Assembly (NCBI GenBank): GCA_963777625.1
Contig: CAVZRO010000018.1
Coordinates: forward strand, 124,001 to 188,000
Source of the DNA: DATDIC01 sp963777625
Lineage (GTDB): Bacteria; Pseudomonadota; Alphaproteobacteria; Acetobacterales; Acetobacteraceae
Direction of reading: 5' to 3'
Length of the DNA stretch: 64,000 nt
Shown here: in pieces, positions 34,633 to 43,344 of the stretch
How the letters are laid out: each line of letters opens with the position of its first letter
How positions within the stretch are numbered: position 1 is the stretch's first letter
Translations under genes and position numbers: made by a program
Notes under the pieces: model-generated
What the model saw: the letters and a program-made list of their open reading frames with translations, nothing else
Database searches by the model: none
What the model was told of the DNA's origin: nothing

Positions 34633-35781
34633 TCAGCGCTGTGCCGCTGCGAGCACGTCGAACACGCGCACCGGCTCGTCTGGGCTCGGTGCGCTGTTCC
34701 AGGGCGCGGCGATCAGCGTGGCATGCGCATCATGGCGACCCTGCGCCCAGCGCTGATCGATGGTGCCACGCACGAACTGGAAGTCCTTCGTCGAGCCTTG
34801 CGGTACCGACGGCCGATAGATCAGGTGAACGATATCCACCGTTTTCGGATGGGCGAATGTCCGCAGCCGCTGCGCCACCGGGTTTTCCTGCAGATCGGCC
34901 GGCAGGCTTTCGAGGAAGGCGGACAGGCTCGCCCGCAACTGGTGCCGCAGCATGGCGTTTTCGGTCCCGGTGCGCGTGCGCGAGGAATAGCGGATATCCT
35001 TCTCGCGTTCCGCCACCTCGTCCAGGTTCTCCGGCAGCCGTCCGCGCGCCGGGAACAGATCGACCTGGAATATCAGCATGTCTTCGCGCGGCTCCAAATC
35101 GACCACATATTGCAGTGGCGTATTGGATACGAGTCCGCCATCCCAATAATAGTTGCCGTCGATCTTCACTACGGCGAGGCCGGGCGGCAGGGCACCGCTT
35201 GCCATGATATGCTCCGGCTGGATCCGCTGCTTGGCGCTGTCAAAATAGATCAGGTTGCCGGTCTCGACATTAACCGCCCCAACCGAAAGCCGAGTGCCGC
35301 CCTGCCGATTGATGCGGTCGAAATCGACGAGCCGTTCCAGGGTGCGGCGCAATTCGGATGTATCGTAGAAACTCATCGGCGCCGGCTGAGAGAACCAGTC
35401 CAGCACCGGCTGCGGATGAAAGAACCCGGGGGCGCCGAACAGCATCGCGGAGGCGGCGCCGGCGTTGCGATAGAGCGTCTGCCATTCGCGGGAAGGCGGG
35501 TCCGGCCAGGCGACGGTAAGCTCGGTGACAAGGTTCCAGAACTCGTGCAAGCGCTCCACGCGAGATTGGGGCTCGTTGCCGGCAATGATGGCGCCGTTTA
35601 TGGCGCCGATCGATACGCCTGCGACCCAGTCTATCTGGGTCTGATGGGCTGCCAGCGCGTCATAGACGCCCGCCTGATAGGCACCCAGCGCGCCGCCGCC
35701 CTGGAGCACGAGCACATTTCGCCGGGGCGGCGGCCGCGTGTCGGTGGTGCCGGGCACCGTGGGTAGAGGTGCGTCGTCCAT
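34633..35781 (-). CDS. Patatin-like phospholipase with DUF3734-type C-terminus
   Basis: A 382-residue lipid acyl hydrolase. The oxyanion motif is GGGALGAYQAG, the nucleophile is in GVSIG and the dyad Asp is in DGGLVSN, so the Ser-Asp catalytic pair is complete. The C-terminal third (TVDIVHLIYRPS, KDFQFVRGTIDQRW) resembles the DUF3734 extension found in a bacterial subgroup. There is no signal peptide. It is convergent with the SDR gene and divergent from eutB, with about 124 bases between their starts. Confidence 0.9.
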   Translation of the reverse strand: MDDAPLPTVPGTTDTRPPPRRNVLVLQGGGALGAYQAGVYDALAAHQTQIDWVAGVSIGAINGAIIAGNEPQSRVERLHEFWNLVTELTVAWPDPPSREWQTLYRNAGAASAMLFGAPGFFHPQPVLDWFSQPAPMSFYDTSELRRTLERLVDFDRINRQGGTRLSVGAVNVETGNLIYFDSAKQRIQPEHIMASGALPPGLAVVKIDGNYYWDGGLVSNTPLQYVVDLEPREDMLIFQVDLFPARGRLPENLDEVAEREKDIRYSSRTRTGTENAMLRHQLRASLSAFLESLPADLQENPVAQRLRTFAHPKTVDIVHLIYRPSVPQGSTKDFQFVRGTIDQRWAQGRHDAHATLIAAPWNSAPSPDEPVRVFDVLAAAQR

Positions 35782-35802
35782 CCGCGTTCTCCGTCATGAT
35801 CT

Positions 35803-35820
35803 GGCCGGCACGATCCGGCC
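35803..35820. other. Short perfect inverted repeat upstream of eutB
   Basis: GGCCGG at 35803-35808 and CCGGCC at 35815-35820 form a hairpin in the divergent patatin/eutB gap. It could be an operator or a weak terminator. No cobalamin riboswitch sequence is visible even though EutBC needs adenosylcobalamin. Confidence 0.3.
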
Positions 35821-35905
35821 GGTTGGGTTATGTCTTGCCACGGCGCGGAATTGCCAGACCATTTATCGCAGTGACACTGTGCTCCAGCAGGTCGGGACGA
35901 CCGGA

Positions 35906-37285
35906 ATGTTCCACGCCACAGTCGGCGGCCACCGCTACGGTTTCGACAGCCTCGCGGCGCTGCTTGCCCAGGCCACGCCGGCACGCAGCGGCGACCGGCT
36001 GGCCGGGCTCTGTGCCGAGTCACAGGAGGCACGGGTTGCCGCCCAGTTCGCGCTTGCTGATCTTCCCCTCGGAACGTTCCTGAACGACCCGGTCGTTCCC
36101 TACGAGGCCGATGAAATAACGCGGCTGATTTGCGATACGCATGACGCGGCGGCGTTCGTTCCAGTGCGCTCCTTGACAGTGGGCGGGTTGCGCGACTGGC
36201 TGCTGTCCGATGATGCGACTCCCACTGCCCTGGCAGCACTGGCGCCGGGGCTGACGCCGGAGATGGCCGCCGCGGCGGCCAAGCTGTGCCGCATTCAGGA
36301 CATGCTGCTGATTGCCGCGAAATGCCACGTCGTGACGCGCTTCCGCGGCACGATCGGTCTGCCGGGGCGGCTTTCGGTGCGGCTGCAGCCTAACCATCCG
36401 TCTGACGATCCGCGCGGCGTCGCGGCCAGCATCCTGGATGGTCTGCTGTTGGGCTCCGGCGATGCGGTGATTGGCATCAATCCGGCCACCGACAGTCCGG
36501 AGCGCACGTTGCGGCTGCTGGAGTTGCTGGAGGAGATCCGCACCCGGCTGGACATTCCCACCCAGTCCTGCGTGCTGGCCCATATAAGCACCACCCGCGA
36601 ACTGATCCGCCGCAACGCGCCCGTGGATCTGGTGTTCCAGTCGATTGCGGGGACAGAGGCCGCCAACCGATCGTTCGGCATCCGGTTGGCCGACCTGGCG
36701 GAGGCACGCGAGGCAGCATTGGCGCTCCATCGCGGCACGCTGGGCGACGATTTGATGTATTTTGAAACCGGGCAGGGCAGCGCCTTGTCGGCGGGCGCGC
36801 ATCATGGGGTGGATCAGCAGACGCTGGAAGCGCGGGCGTACGGTGTCGCCCGCGCCTTCCATCCGCTGCTGGTCAACACCGTCGTGGGTTTCATCGGTCC
36901 GGAATATCTGTTCGATGGCAAGGAGATTATCCGTGCCGGCATCGAGGACCATTTCTGCGGCAAGCTGCTGGGCGTGCCGATGGGCTGCGATGTCTGCTAC
37001 ACCAATCATGCCGAGGCCGACCAGGACGACATGGACGTGCTGCTGACGCTGCTTGCGACCGCCGGAGTGAATTTCGTGATGGGCGTGCCAGGAGCCGACG
37101 ACGTGATGCTGGGCTACCAGAGCACCTCGTTCCACGATGCGCTGGCGGTGCGCGAATTGCTCGGCAAGCGCCCGGCGCCGGAGTTCGAAGCGTGGCTGGA
37201 AGGGCAGGGGCTGCTGGACTCCCGGCACCGTATCCGTCCGCCAACGCTGCCGGCCTCGTTCCGTCGGTTATTGCCGGATGCCTGA
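35906..37285 (+). CDS. eutB: Ethanolamine ammonia-lyase large subunit
   Basis: A 459-residue TIM-barrel subunit that converts ethanolamine to acetaldehyde and ammonia with adenosylcobalamin. Conserved stretches include SGDRLAGLCAESQEARVAAQ, RLSVRLQPNHPSDDP, YFETGQGSALSAGAHHGVDQ and GCDVCYTNHAEADQDD. The ATG at 35906 gives the family N-terminus (MFHATVGGHRYGFDSL); the longer frame from 35738 adds non-conserved residues overlapping the divergent gene. It overlaps eutC by eight bases. No microcompartment shell genes, reactivase (eutA) or permease are in the window, so this looks like the short, non-compartment type of ethanolamine use. Confidence 0.95.
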   Translation: MFHATVGGHRYGFDSLAALLAQATPARSGDRLAGLCAESQEARVAAQFALADLPLGTFLNDPVVPYEADEITRLICDTHDAAAFVPVRSLTVGGLRDWLLSDDATPTALAALAPGLTPEMAAAAAKLCRIQDMLLIAAKCHVVTRFRGTIGLPGRLSVRLQPNHPSDDPRGVAASILDGLLLGSGDAVIGINPATDSPERTLRLLELLEEIRTRLDIPTQSCVLAHISTTRELIRRNAPVDLVFQSIAGTEAANRSFGIRLADLAEAREAALALHRGTLGDDLMYFETGQGSALSAGAHHGVDQQTLEARAYGVARAFHPLLVNTVVGFIGPEYLFDGKEIIRAGIEDHFCGKLLGVPMGCDVCYTNHAEADQDDMDVLLTLLATAGVNFVMGVPGADDVMLGYQSTSFHDALAVRELLGKRPAPEFEAWLEGQGLLDSRHRIRPPTLPASFRRLLPDA

Positions 37286-38036
37286 GCCGCCGGATCTCTG
37301 GGCTGGGGCTCGCCTGGTTACACCTGCGCGTATCGGGCTGCCGCGCGCCGGGGCGTCATTGGCCACGTCCGCGCAACTGGCGTTCCGGCTGGCGCATGCC
37401 CGGGCGCGTGACGCGGTGCATGCCGAGCTCGATCTGCCCCGCTTGCTGAACGATGTGGCAGGACTGGCGGGCGGCTGTGCTCCGTTGGTGCTGGACAGCG
37501 CCGCCGCCGATCGCCAGACCTATTTGCTGCGGCCTGATCTCGGCCGGCGTCTGTCAGCGGGTTCCGAGAGCAGCCAGTTTCCCGATTGCAGCGAACTCGT
37601 TGTCGTTCTGGCCGATGGGCTGTCGGCGGGCGCCGTGCAGTACCAGGCGGCGCCGGTTTTAGCGGCGCTTTTGCCTGCGTTGCGCGCGGCTGGCTGGGGC
37701 ATCGCGCCGCTGGTCATCGTGCGCCAGGGACGCGTCGCGATCGGCGACGCGATCGCCCGACAAATGCACGCGACTTGCGTGCTGGTGCTGATCGGCGAGC
37801 GTCCAGGATTATCCGCTCCGGACAGCCTCGGCGCCTATCTAACGTGGCGCCCCGGTCCGGCAACCACCGATGCGGACCGCAACTGCATTTCGAATATTCG
37901 TCCCGAGGGGACCACGCCGCTGGAAGCAGCGCGGCGAATTGCCCTGCTGCTGACACGCATGCGCCGGCTGGGGTATTCCGGCGTGGCGCTGAAGGACGAG
38001 GGAGACGCAATAGCAATCACAGGAGAGCCGACATGA
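37278..38036 (+). CDS. eutC: Ethanolamine ammonia-lyase small subunit
   Basis: A 252-residue subunit that helps bind adenosylcobalamin with EutB. Recognisable sequence: TPARIGLPRAGASLATSAQL, FPDCSELVVVLADGLSAGAV, SDSLGAYLTW-like GLSAPDSLGAYLTW, and NCISNIRPEGTTPLEAARRI. The start is ATG at 37278 inside the eutB stop region (ATGCCTGA), replacing the longer frame that begins in eutB. The stop overlaps the ATG of the next small gene (ATGA). Confidence 0.94.
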   Translation: MPEPPDLWAGARLVTPARIGLPRAGASLATSAQLAFRLAHARARDAVHAELDLPRLLNDVAGLAGGCAPLVLDSAAADRQTYLLRPDLGRRLSAGSESSQFPDCSELVVVLADGLSAGAVQYQAAPVLAALLPALRAAGWGIAPLVIVRQGRVAIGDAIARQMHATCVLVLIGERPGLSAPDSLGAYLTWRPGPATTDADRNCISNIRPEGTTPLEAARRIALLLTRMRRLGYSGVALKDEGDAIAITGEPT

Positions 38037-38365
38037 ACAGGCCGACGGCGACATCGTTGCCAGCGCTGCGTCCGCACAGCTTGCCCGGCCGCCCGCACCG
38101 AGCCGGATTGCCGGCGACCTATAGCACCGGAGCCATTGCGCTTGGCGCCGCCGCGGCGGGGGCGCTCGCTGTCGGCGCCGTGGCAATCGGCGCGCTGGCG
38201 ATCGGCCGCATGGGCATAGGCGAGCTGCTGCTGAAATGGGGGCGTGTGAAGCAGGCCGATGTGAGATCGCTTACGGTGGCGGAGCTTGTCGTGACGCGCC
38301 TTGTCGTCCGCGAGTATGTCCGCCCCGGGAGCGGCGAGCCGCATCAGCACATTCCGGCTTCATAG
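38033..38365 (+). CDS. Small Ala/Gly-rich membrane-associated protein of unknown function
   Basis: A 110-residue protein coupled to eutC by an ATGA overlap. After a basic N-terminus it has a hydrophobic stretch of alternating Gly/Ala/Ile-Val residues (GAIALGAAAAGALAVGAVAI) and then a beta-like repeat ending VRSLTVAELVVTRLVVREYV. The six-residue periodicity (GA(I/L)A(I/V)G) suggests a short beta-solenoid or a glycine-zipper helix. I know similar sequences only as hypothetical proteins. Its coupling to eutBC makes a role in that pathway possible but unproven. It ends eight bases from the convergent NRPS gene, with no visible terminator. Confidence 0.6.
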   Translation: MNRPTATSLPALRPHSLPGRPHRAGLPATYSTGAIALGAAAAGALAVGAVAIGALAIGRMGIGELLLKWGRVKQADVRSLTVAELVVTRLVVREYVRPGSGEPHQHIPAS

Positions 38366-38373
38366 GGAGCGCG

Positions 38374-41300
38374 TCAGGCCAGTTGCCTGTCGGCGCGTGC
38401 TCGGGCGCGGTTCAAGGCGCTGCTGGATGTTCGCGCGGTTCGAAGGCGCGCCGCCTGCGCGGCGACAGTGGGATATTGGAAAAGCTCGACCAAGGGGAAA
38501 TCGACCGCGAATTCCTGCTTGAGGTCCACGTGCAGCTTCGCCAGCAGCAACGAGTGGCCGCCGAGGTCGAAGAAATTGTCGTTCAGACCGACGGTATTCA
38601 GGTGCAGCACATCGCGCCACCGCGCGGCGACCCGTTGTTCTTCGGCATTCATGATCGCTGCCGCCCGGGCGGCCTCGGCAGGTCGCGGCAGGTCGCGCGC
38701 AGCCAACAGCTTCCTGTCGATCTTGCCATTGCCGGTCAGGGGCAACTCGGGCAGCACCACCAGGAGATTGGGGACCATGTATTCCGGCAGCATGGCGCGC
38801 ATGGCGTTCCGCAACAGCTCGCCGTCGATCGAGGCATCCGCAAGCGCGGTCAGATAGCCGACAAGCCGGGTGTCGCGCGGGCCGTCGTCGTGGGTGACGA
38901 CGACGCTTTCCTTTACGCCATGCTGCTTGGCGAGGACTGCCTCGATTTCGCTGAGCTCAATTCGATAGCCGCGGATCTTCACCTGGCTGTCGCGACGTCC
39001 GAGGAACTCGATTTCGCCATTGCCGCGGTAGCGTGCGAGATCACCGGTTCGATAAATTCGTTCCGCGGCACCGCCGGGCAACGTGATCGTGGTGAACCTC
39101 TCGCCAGTGAGTTCCGGCCGGTCCCGATAACCGCGCGCGACACCTTCGCCGGCGATGCAGAGTTCGCCTGGAACACCGATCGGCACGCGATTGCCGACGG
39201 GGTCGACGATATGGACCCGCGTGTTGGCAATGGGATGGCCGATCGAAATCGGCGCCGCATGATCCACCATACGGGTGACAGTCGACCAAATGGTCGTTTC
39301 GGTCGGCCCATACATGTTCCAGAGCTCGCTGACGCGCCCAACAAGTGCCGACGCCAGATCCGCCGGCAACGCTTCGCCGCCACACAGCGCTTTCAGAGCG
39401 GCACTTCCGGTCCAGCCGGCATCGAGCAGCAAGCGCCAGGTTGCCGGCGTCGCTTGCAGAAGCGTCACTTGCTGCTCATCGATGAGTCGGATCAGAGCGG
39501 TTCCATCCAGCGTGTCATCACGCGACGCGATAATGATACGTGCGCCAACCATGAGCGGCAGCCAGATTTCCAGCCCGGCGATGTCGAATGACAACGTGGT
39601 GACCGCAAGCAGTACGTCATCGGCCGTCAGACCTGGTTCACGCCGCATCGCCTCGAGAAAGCTGACGACGTTGCGGTGCTCGACCTGCACGCCTTTCGGA
39701 CGCCCTGTCGAACCCGAAGTATAGATGACATAGGCGACGTCCTCGGGCCTGACGGAAGCCACTGGCGACCGGTCAGGGTATGTCGCGAGCTCATCGGCGA
39801 TCCGATCGAGCGGTATGAGCGGCGCCCCGGACCCTGCCAGCAATGGCACAAATCGCGAGATCGTTACGACACAGGAAGCGTGGGCATCCTCAAGGACGTA
39901 GCGCAGACGATCACTTGGGTGGGTCGGGTCGATCGGCAGGTAACCAGCACCGACTTTAAGAATGGCCGCCAAGGCAACAGGGATATCGACCGTACGGTCA
40001 AGACAAACCGCGACGAGTTGCCCTGGCCGCACGCCCAGACCTTGCAGCAGATGGGCCAACTGATTGGCCTTCCGATCCAGCTCGCGATAGGTCAGGGACA
40101 CGCCCAAGCCGATCACCGCCGGCCGATCCGGTGTCGCCTTCGCCGTCGCCTCAAGCAGATGATGAACGGTGCGCAGCCGATCGTGCGGTACTGTCGTGGC
40201 GTTCCATGCATCGAACAGGCGCTGTTCCGGCTCGGTGATCAGCGACACGGCGTTGATCCGGATGGCGGGGTCGGCAGCTGCGGCGAGAATGATCTGTTCA
40301 AAGTGGTGATGCATGCGCTCGATGGTGCTCGCATCGAACAGATCCGTGGCGAATTCGTACGTCGCGCCGAACCGACCCTTGTGCGGGCCGGTTTCGAATG
40401 TGTAGAGCTCGACCGTTATGTCATAGCGCGCGGTATTCGTCTGGAGTGCAATCGGCTCGACGTCGAGCCCGGCCGGAAGGTCGATGGTGAGAGGAAACGC
40501 CATCAGTGTAAGGAGAACCTGCACGATCGGCGCGTGACTGGCGTTCCGCTCGGGATTCAGTCGCTCGACGAGGGCGTCGAACGCGACGTTCGCATTCTCG
40601 AAGGCCGCAAGCGCCGTGCGTTTCACCTGGGCGAGCAGTTCAGCGAAAGTCGGGTTGCCCGCCAGTTGCGCGCGCAGGGAGAGCGTGTTGATCAGGCAAC
40701 CGATCACGCCTTCAAGCGCCGGCAGCTCGCGGTTCGCCACCGGCGAGCCGACCACAATGTCGTCCTGACCTGAATATCGGTTCAGCAGCACAAACCACGC
40801 CGCCAGCAGTGTCATGAACAGCGTAGTCTCGTGCTCCCTGCCGCATGCTTTCAGCGCCTCGATGACCGCGTCGTCGAACACACGGATGAGGCGCGCGCCA
40901 CGGAATGACTGCGACGCCGGCCGGGGCCGGTCAGTGGGTAGCTCCAGCAGCCCGGGCGCCCCACGCAGTTGCTTTTCCCAATAGTCGAGCTGTCGCGCCA
41001 GACGACCGGACCGAAGCTGACTACGTTCCCAAGCGGCATAGTCGACGTATTGGATCCGCAGCGGCGGCAGGGCTGCGGGACGGTCAGCGCACAGCGAATC
41101 ATAGAATTTGCAGATTTCACCGATCGCGATCATCAGCGACCAGCCATCGATGATCACATGATGGACGCTGATGATCAATGCGTGGTCGTCAGCATCGAAC
41201 CGAACGATCAGGAATCGCGCCAGCGGACCGCGCGCCAGATCGAAGGGATGTTGCAACCATTGCTCGGCGTGGTTGCGCAGCGTCGCATCGCGTGATGCAG

Positions 41301-43344
41301 CGGGCGTACCCGCAACGTCGACAGTTTCGATGGCGATGTCCGATGGGGCGTCGATCTCGAGCCAGGGGCTTCCGCCCCGCTCACCGATCCGCATCCTCAG
41401 GGCCTCATGGCGCTCCACCAGTGCGTTTATGGAGCGTCGCAACAGCGCGAGATCCAGAGCCCCACGAAGTCGCAGCGCGACGCCGATGTTGTAATCCGTC
41501 CGCCCTGGCTGCATCCGATCCAGGAACCATAGCCGCTGCTGCGCGGCCGATACCGGGAGCGGATGCTGCCTGGGAATTCGTGGGATGTCGTCGAAGCTCT
41601 TGCTGCCTGGCACGTTCCCAGCCGAGCGCAGAAAGCCGATCAGCTCGTCACGCCGGTCGGCGATCGCAGCGCGGGTATTTTCATCAAGCGCGCCTTTGGG
41701 CGCATTGATGCGCAGCCGTTCGCCGTCGAGCAGCACGCGGATATCGCGCTGCCGCAGACCCTCGACGAACAGTCTCAGGTCATCGGAGCCGTCCGGGCCC
41801 GCTGGCAGCGTCAACGAGCCGATGGGGGCGGCAGGCTGAGCCAGCAGCAGACCAACCAGCGCAATGTAATCGGCGGCAAATCGCTGCGCCGTTGCCTCGG
41901 TGAACAGGTCTGTGCGGTATTTAAGCCAGCCGAAAATACCAGTTGGACGCTCGGCCAACTCCAGGCTGAGATCGAACTGTCCCGCCAGTTGCACCATCGG
42001 GAATACCGCCAGCCGCAACCCATTCAGCTCGATCGGGCTGTCATTCGTACCGGCGACCAGCAGGGCCTGCTTGTCGTTGAGTTCCTCGAAGCGCTGAAAT
42101 TGAAAGAACACATCGAACAGCGGGGAACGCCCTGGCTCCCGCTCTGGCTGCAATCGCTGGACCATCAGCGAAAGCGGAAATTCCTGCGCATCGAGCGCTT
42201 GCAGTACTGTCTCGCGCAACTGAGCGATGATCTCGGTGAAACTGGCCGCAGGTCGTATCCGGGCACGAAGCGGCAGCGAGTTGACGAAGTCGCCGACGAC
42301 CTGAAGGAACTCCGCCTTGCTGCGCGCGATGGCTGGGGCACCAACGATCACATCGTCCTGACCGCTGACCTGCGCCAGGAAAATATGAAACGTCGCAAGG
42401 AGGGCCACGAATTGCGTGGTGTTCTGCTGACGCGCAAGGTCCGCCAGTCGCCGCGCCAGGTCGCCATCCATCGCTACCGGCACCGCTGCGCCGCCTCGGT
42501 CGTTGCTGGACGGCCGCCGGCGGTCGGTGGGCAGATCGAGCGGTCTTGGCGGCTTGCCAAGCTGCTCGCGCCAATAGGACCACAGGCGTTCACCCTCGGG
42601 TCCCGCCAGGGTCTGCTCCTGCCAGTTCACATAGTCGGCATAGGTGACCCGCGGGCGCGTCAGGCCGGCGGATTCACCAGTGATCGCCTCATGGTAAAGC
42701 TTTGTCAGTTCGTCGAGGATCATCAGTAGTGACCATCCATCGACCGAGATATGATGGATGGTTAGCAACAATACATAAGACTCGGGATTGCGTGTGAAGA
42801 GCGATGCGCGCACCGGTGGCAACGCGGCGAGATCGAACGGCCGCCGATGATCGGCTTCCGCGTGTTGGCGCAGCGCCTCGTCTGTCAGGTCGGTCGCATC
42901 GCAGCATTCAAGCACGATCTCGCCGGTACCGGCCACGACCTGAGAGAGTGCTCCGTCGACCACATCATAGGTCGTTCGCAGGATTGGATGGCGATCAACG
43001 AGTGCCTGAAGCGCCTGACGAAGTGCCGCAAGATCGACGGCATCGTGGATCCGGACCGACAGAGCGACGTGATAGGCAGCGCTGTCAGGCTCCTGCTGGT
43101 GCAGAAACCAAAGTGACCGCTGCGTGAATGACAGTGGCGAGGCAATGCGGGTTGCCGCGGCGATGGATCGCAAATGGCCGAGCACCTCGGAACGTCGGGC
43201 CACCAAAGCGTTCCGCAGTTCGTGAGTGAGCGCGCCTTTTGGCGCGCGATACCGCAAACGATCGCCCTCGAACCAAAGCTCGATCGTTCGTGCACGAAGC
43301 GCATCGATCAGCTCTGCAACCGTCACAGGCTGCCGTCTTCCCAC
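38374..43344 (-). CDS. NRPS-B: docking-C-docking-C-A-PCP
   Basis: A 1656-residue nonribosomal peptide synthetase. Order by residue: TubC-type N-terminal docking domain (about 5-60), condensation domain 1 (68-505, HHISVDGWS), a second TubC-like docking domain (518-575), condensation domain 2 (590-1020, HHVIIDGWS), adenylation domain (1045-1520; YTSGSTGRPKGV, YGPTETT, YRTGDLARY, NGKIDRK) and a peptidyl carrier (Ser near 1598 in GGHSLL). The ten A-domain pocket residues read D-I-L-Q-L-G-M-I-W-K, close to codes assigned to glycine. There is no thioesterase. It overlaps the end of PKS3 by 22 bases. The first C domain has no A or carrier of its own, which is unusual. Confidence 0.93.
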   Translation of the reverse strand: MGRRQPVTVAELIDALRARTIELWFEGDRLRYRAPKGALTHELRNALVARRSEVLGHLRSIAAATRIASPLSFTQRSLWFLHQQEPDSAAYHVALSVRIHDAVDLAALRQALQALVDRHPILRTTYDVVDGALSQVVAGTGEIVLECCDATDLTDEALRQHAEADHRRPFDLAALPPVRASLFTRNPESYVLLLTIHHISVDGWSLLMILDELTKLYHEAITGESAGLTRPRVTYADYVNWQEQTLAGPEGERLWSYWREQLGKPPRPLDLPTDRRRPSSNDRGGAAVPVAMDGDLARRLADLARQQNTTQFVALLATFHIFLAQVSGQDDVIVGAPAIARSKAEFLQVVGDFVNSLPLRARIRPAASFTEIIAQLRETVLQALDAQEFPLSLMVQRLQPEREPGRSPLFDVFFQFQRFEELNDKQALLVAGTNDSPIELNGLRLAVFPMVQLAGQFDLSLELAERPTGIFGWLKYRTDLFTEATAQRFAADYIALVGLLLAQPAAPIGSLTLPAGPDGSDDLRLFVEGLRQRDIRVLLDGERLRINAPKGALDENTRAAIADRRDELIGFLRSAGNVPGSKSFDDIPRIPRQHPLPVSAAQQRLWFLDRMQPGRTDYNIGVALRLRGALDLALLRRSINALVERHEALRMRIGERGGSPWLEIDAPSDIAIETVDVAGTPAASRDATLRNHAEQWLQHPFDLARGPLARFLIVRFDADDHALIISVHHVIIDGWSLMIAIGEICKFYDSLCADRPAALPPLRIQYVDYAAWERSQLRSGRLARQLDYWEKQLRGAPGLLELPTDRPRPASQSFRGARLIRVFDDAVIEALKACGREHETTLFMTLLAAWFVLLNRYSGQDDIVVGSPVANRELPALEGVIGCLINTLSLRAQLAGNPTFAELLAQVKRTALAAFENANVAFDALVERLNPERNASHAPIVQVLLTLMAFPLTIDLPAGLDVEPIALQTNTARYDITVELYTFETGPHKGRFGATYEFATDLFDASTIERMHHHFEQIILAAAADPAIRINAVSLITEPEQRLFDAWNATTVPHDRLRTVHHLLEATAKATPDRPAVIGLGVSLTYRELDRKANQLAHLLQGLGVRPGQLVAVCLDRTVDIPVALAAILKVGAGYLPIDPTHPSDRLRYVLEDAHASCVVTISRFVPLLAGSGAPLIPLDRIADELATYPDRSPVASVRPEDVAYVIYTSGSTGRPKGVQVEHRNVVSFLEAMRREPGLTADDVLLAVTTLSFDIAGLEIWLPLMVGARIIIASRDDTLDGTALIRLIDEQQVTLLQATPATWRLLLDAGWTGSAALKALCGGEALPADLASALVGRVSELWNMYGPTETTIWSTVTRMVDHAAPISIGHPIANTRVHIVDPVGNRVPIGVPGELCIAGEGVARGYRDRPELTGERFTTITLPGGAAERIYRTGDLARYRGNGEIEFLGRRDSQVKIRGYRIELSEIEAVLAKQHGVKESVVVTHDDGPRDTRLVGYLTALADASIDGELLRNAMRAMLPEYMVPNLLVVLPELPLTGNGKIDRKLLAARDLPRPAEAARAAAIMNAEEQRVAARWRDVLHLNTVGLNDNFFDLGGHSLLLAKLHVDLKQEFAVDFPLVELFQYPTVAAQAARLRTARTSSSALNRARARADRQLA

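Noticed and set aside
35782..35905. Possible cobalamin riboswitch upstream of eutB
   Set aside because: The region is only 124 bases and lacks the conserved B12-box sequence; only a short GGCCGG/CCGGCC hairpin is present.
35906..38365. Ethanolamine microcompartment locus
   Set aside because: Only eutB, eutC and one small gene are present; no shell protein, aldehyde dehydrogenase or reactivase genes were seen nearby.
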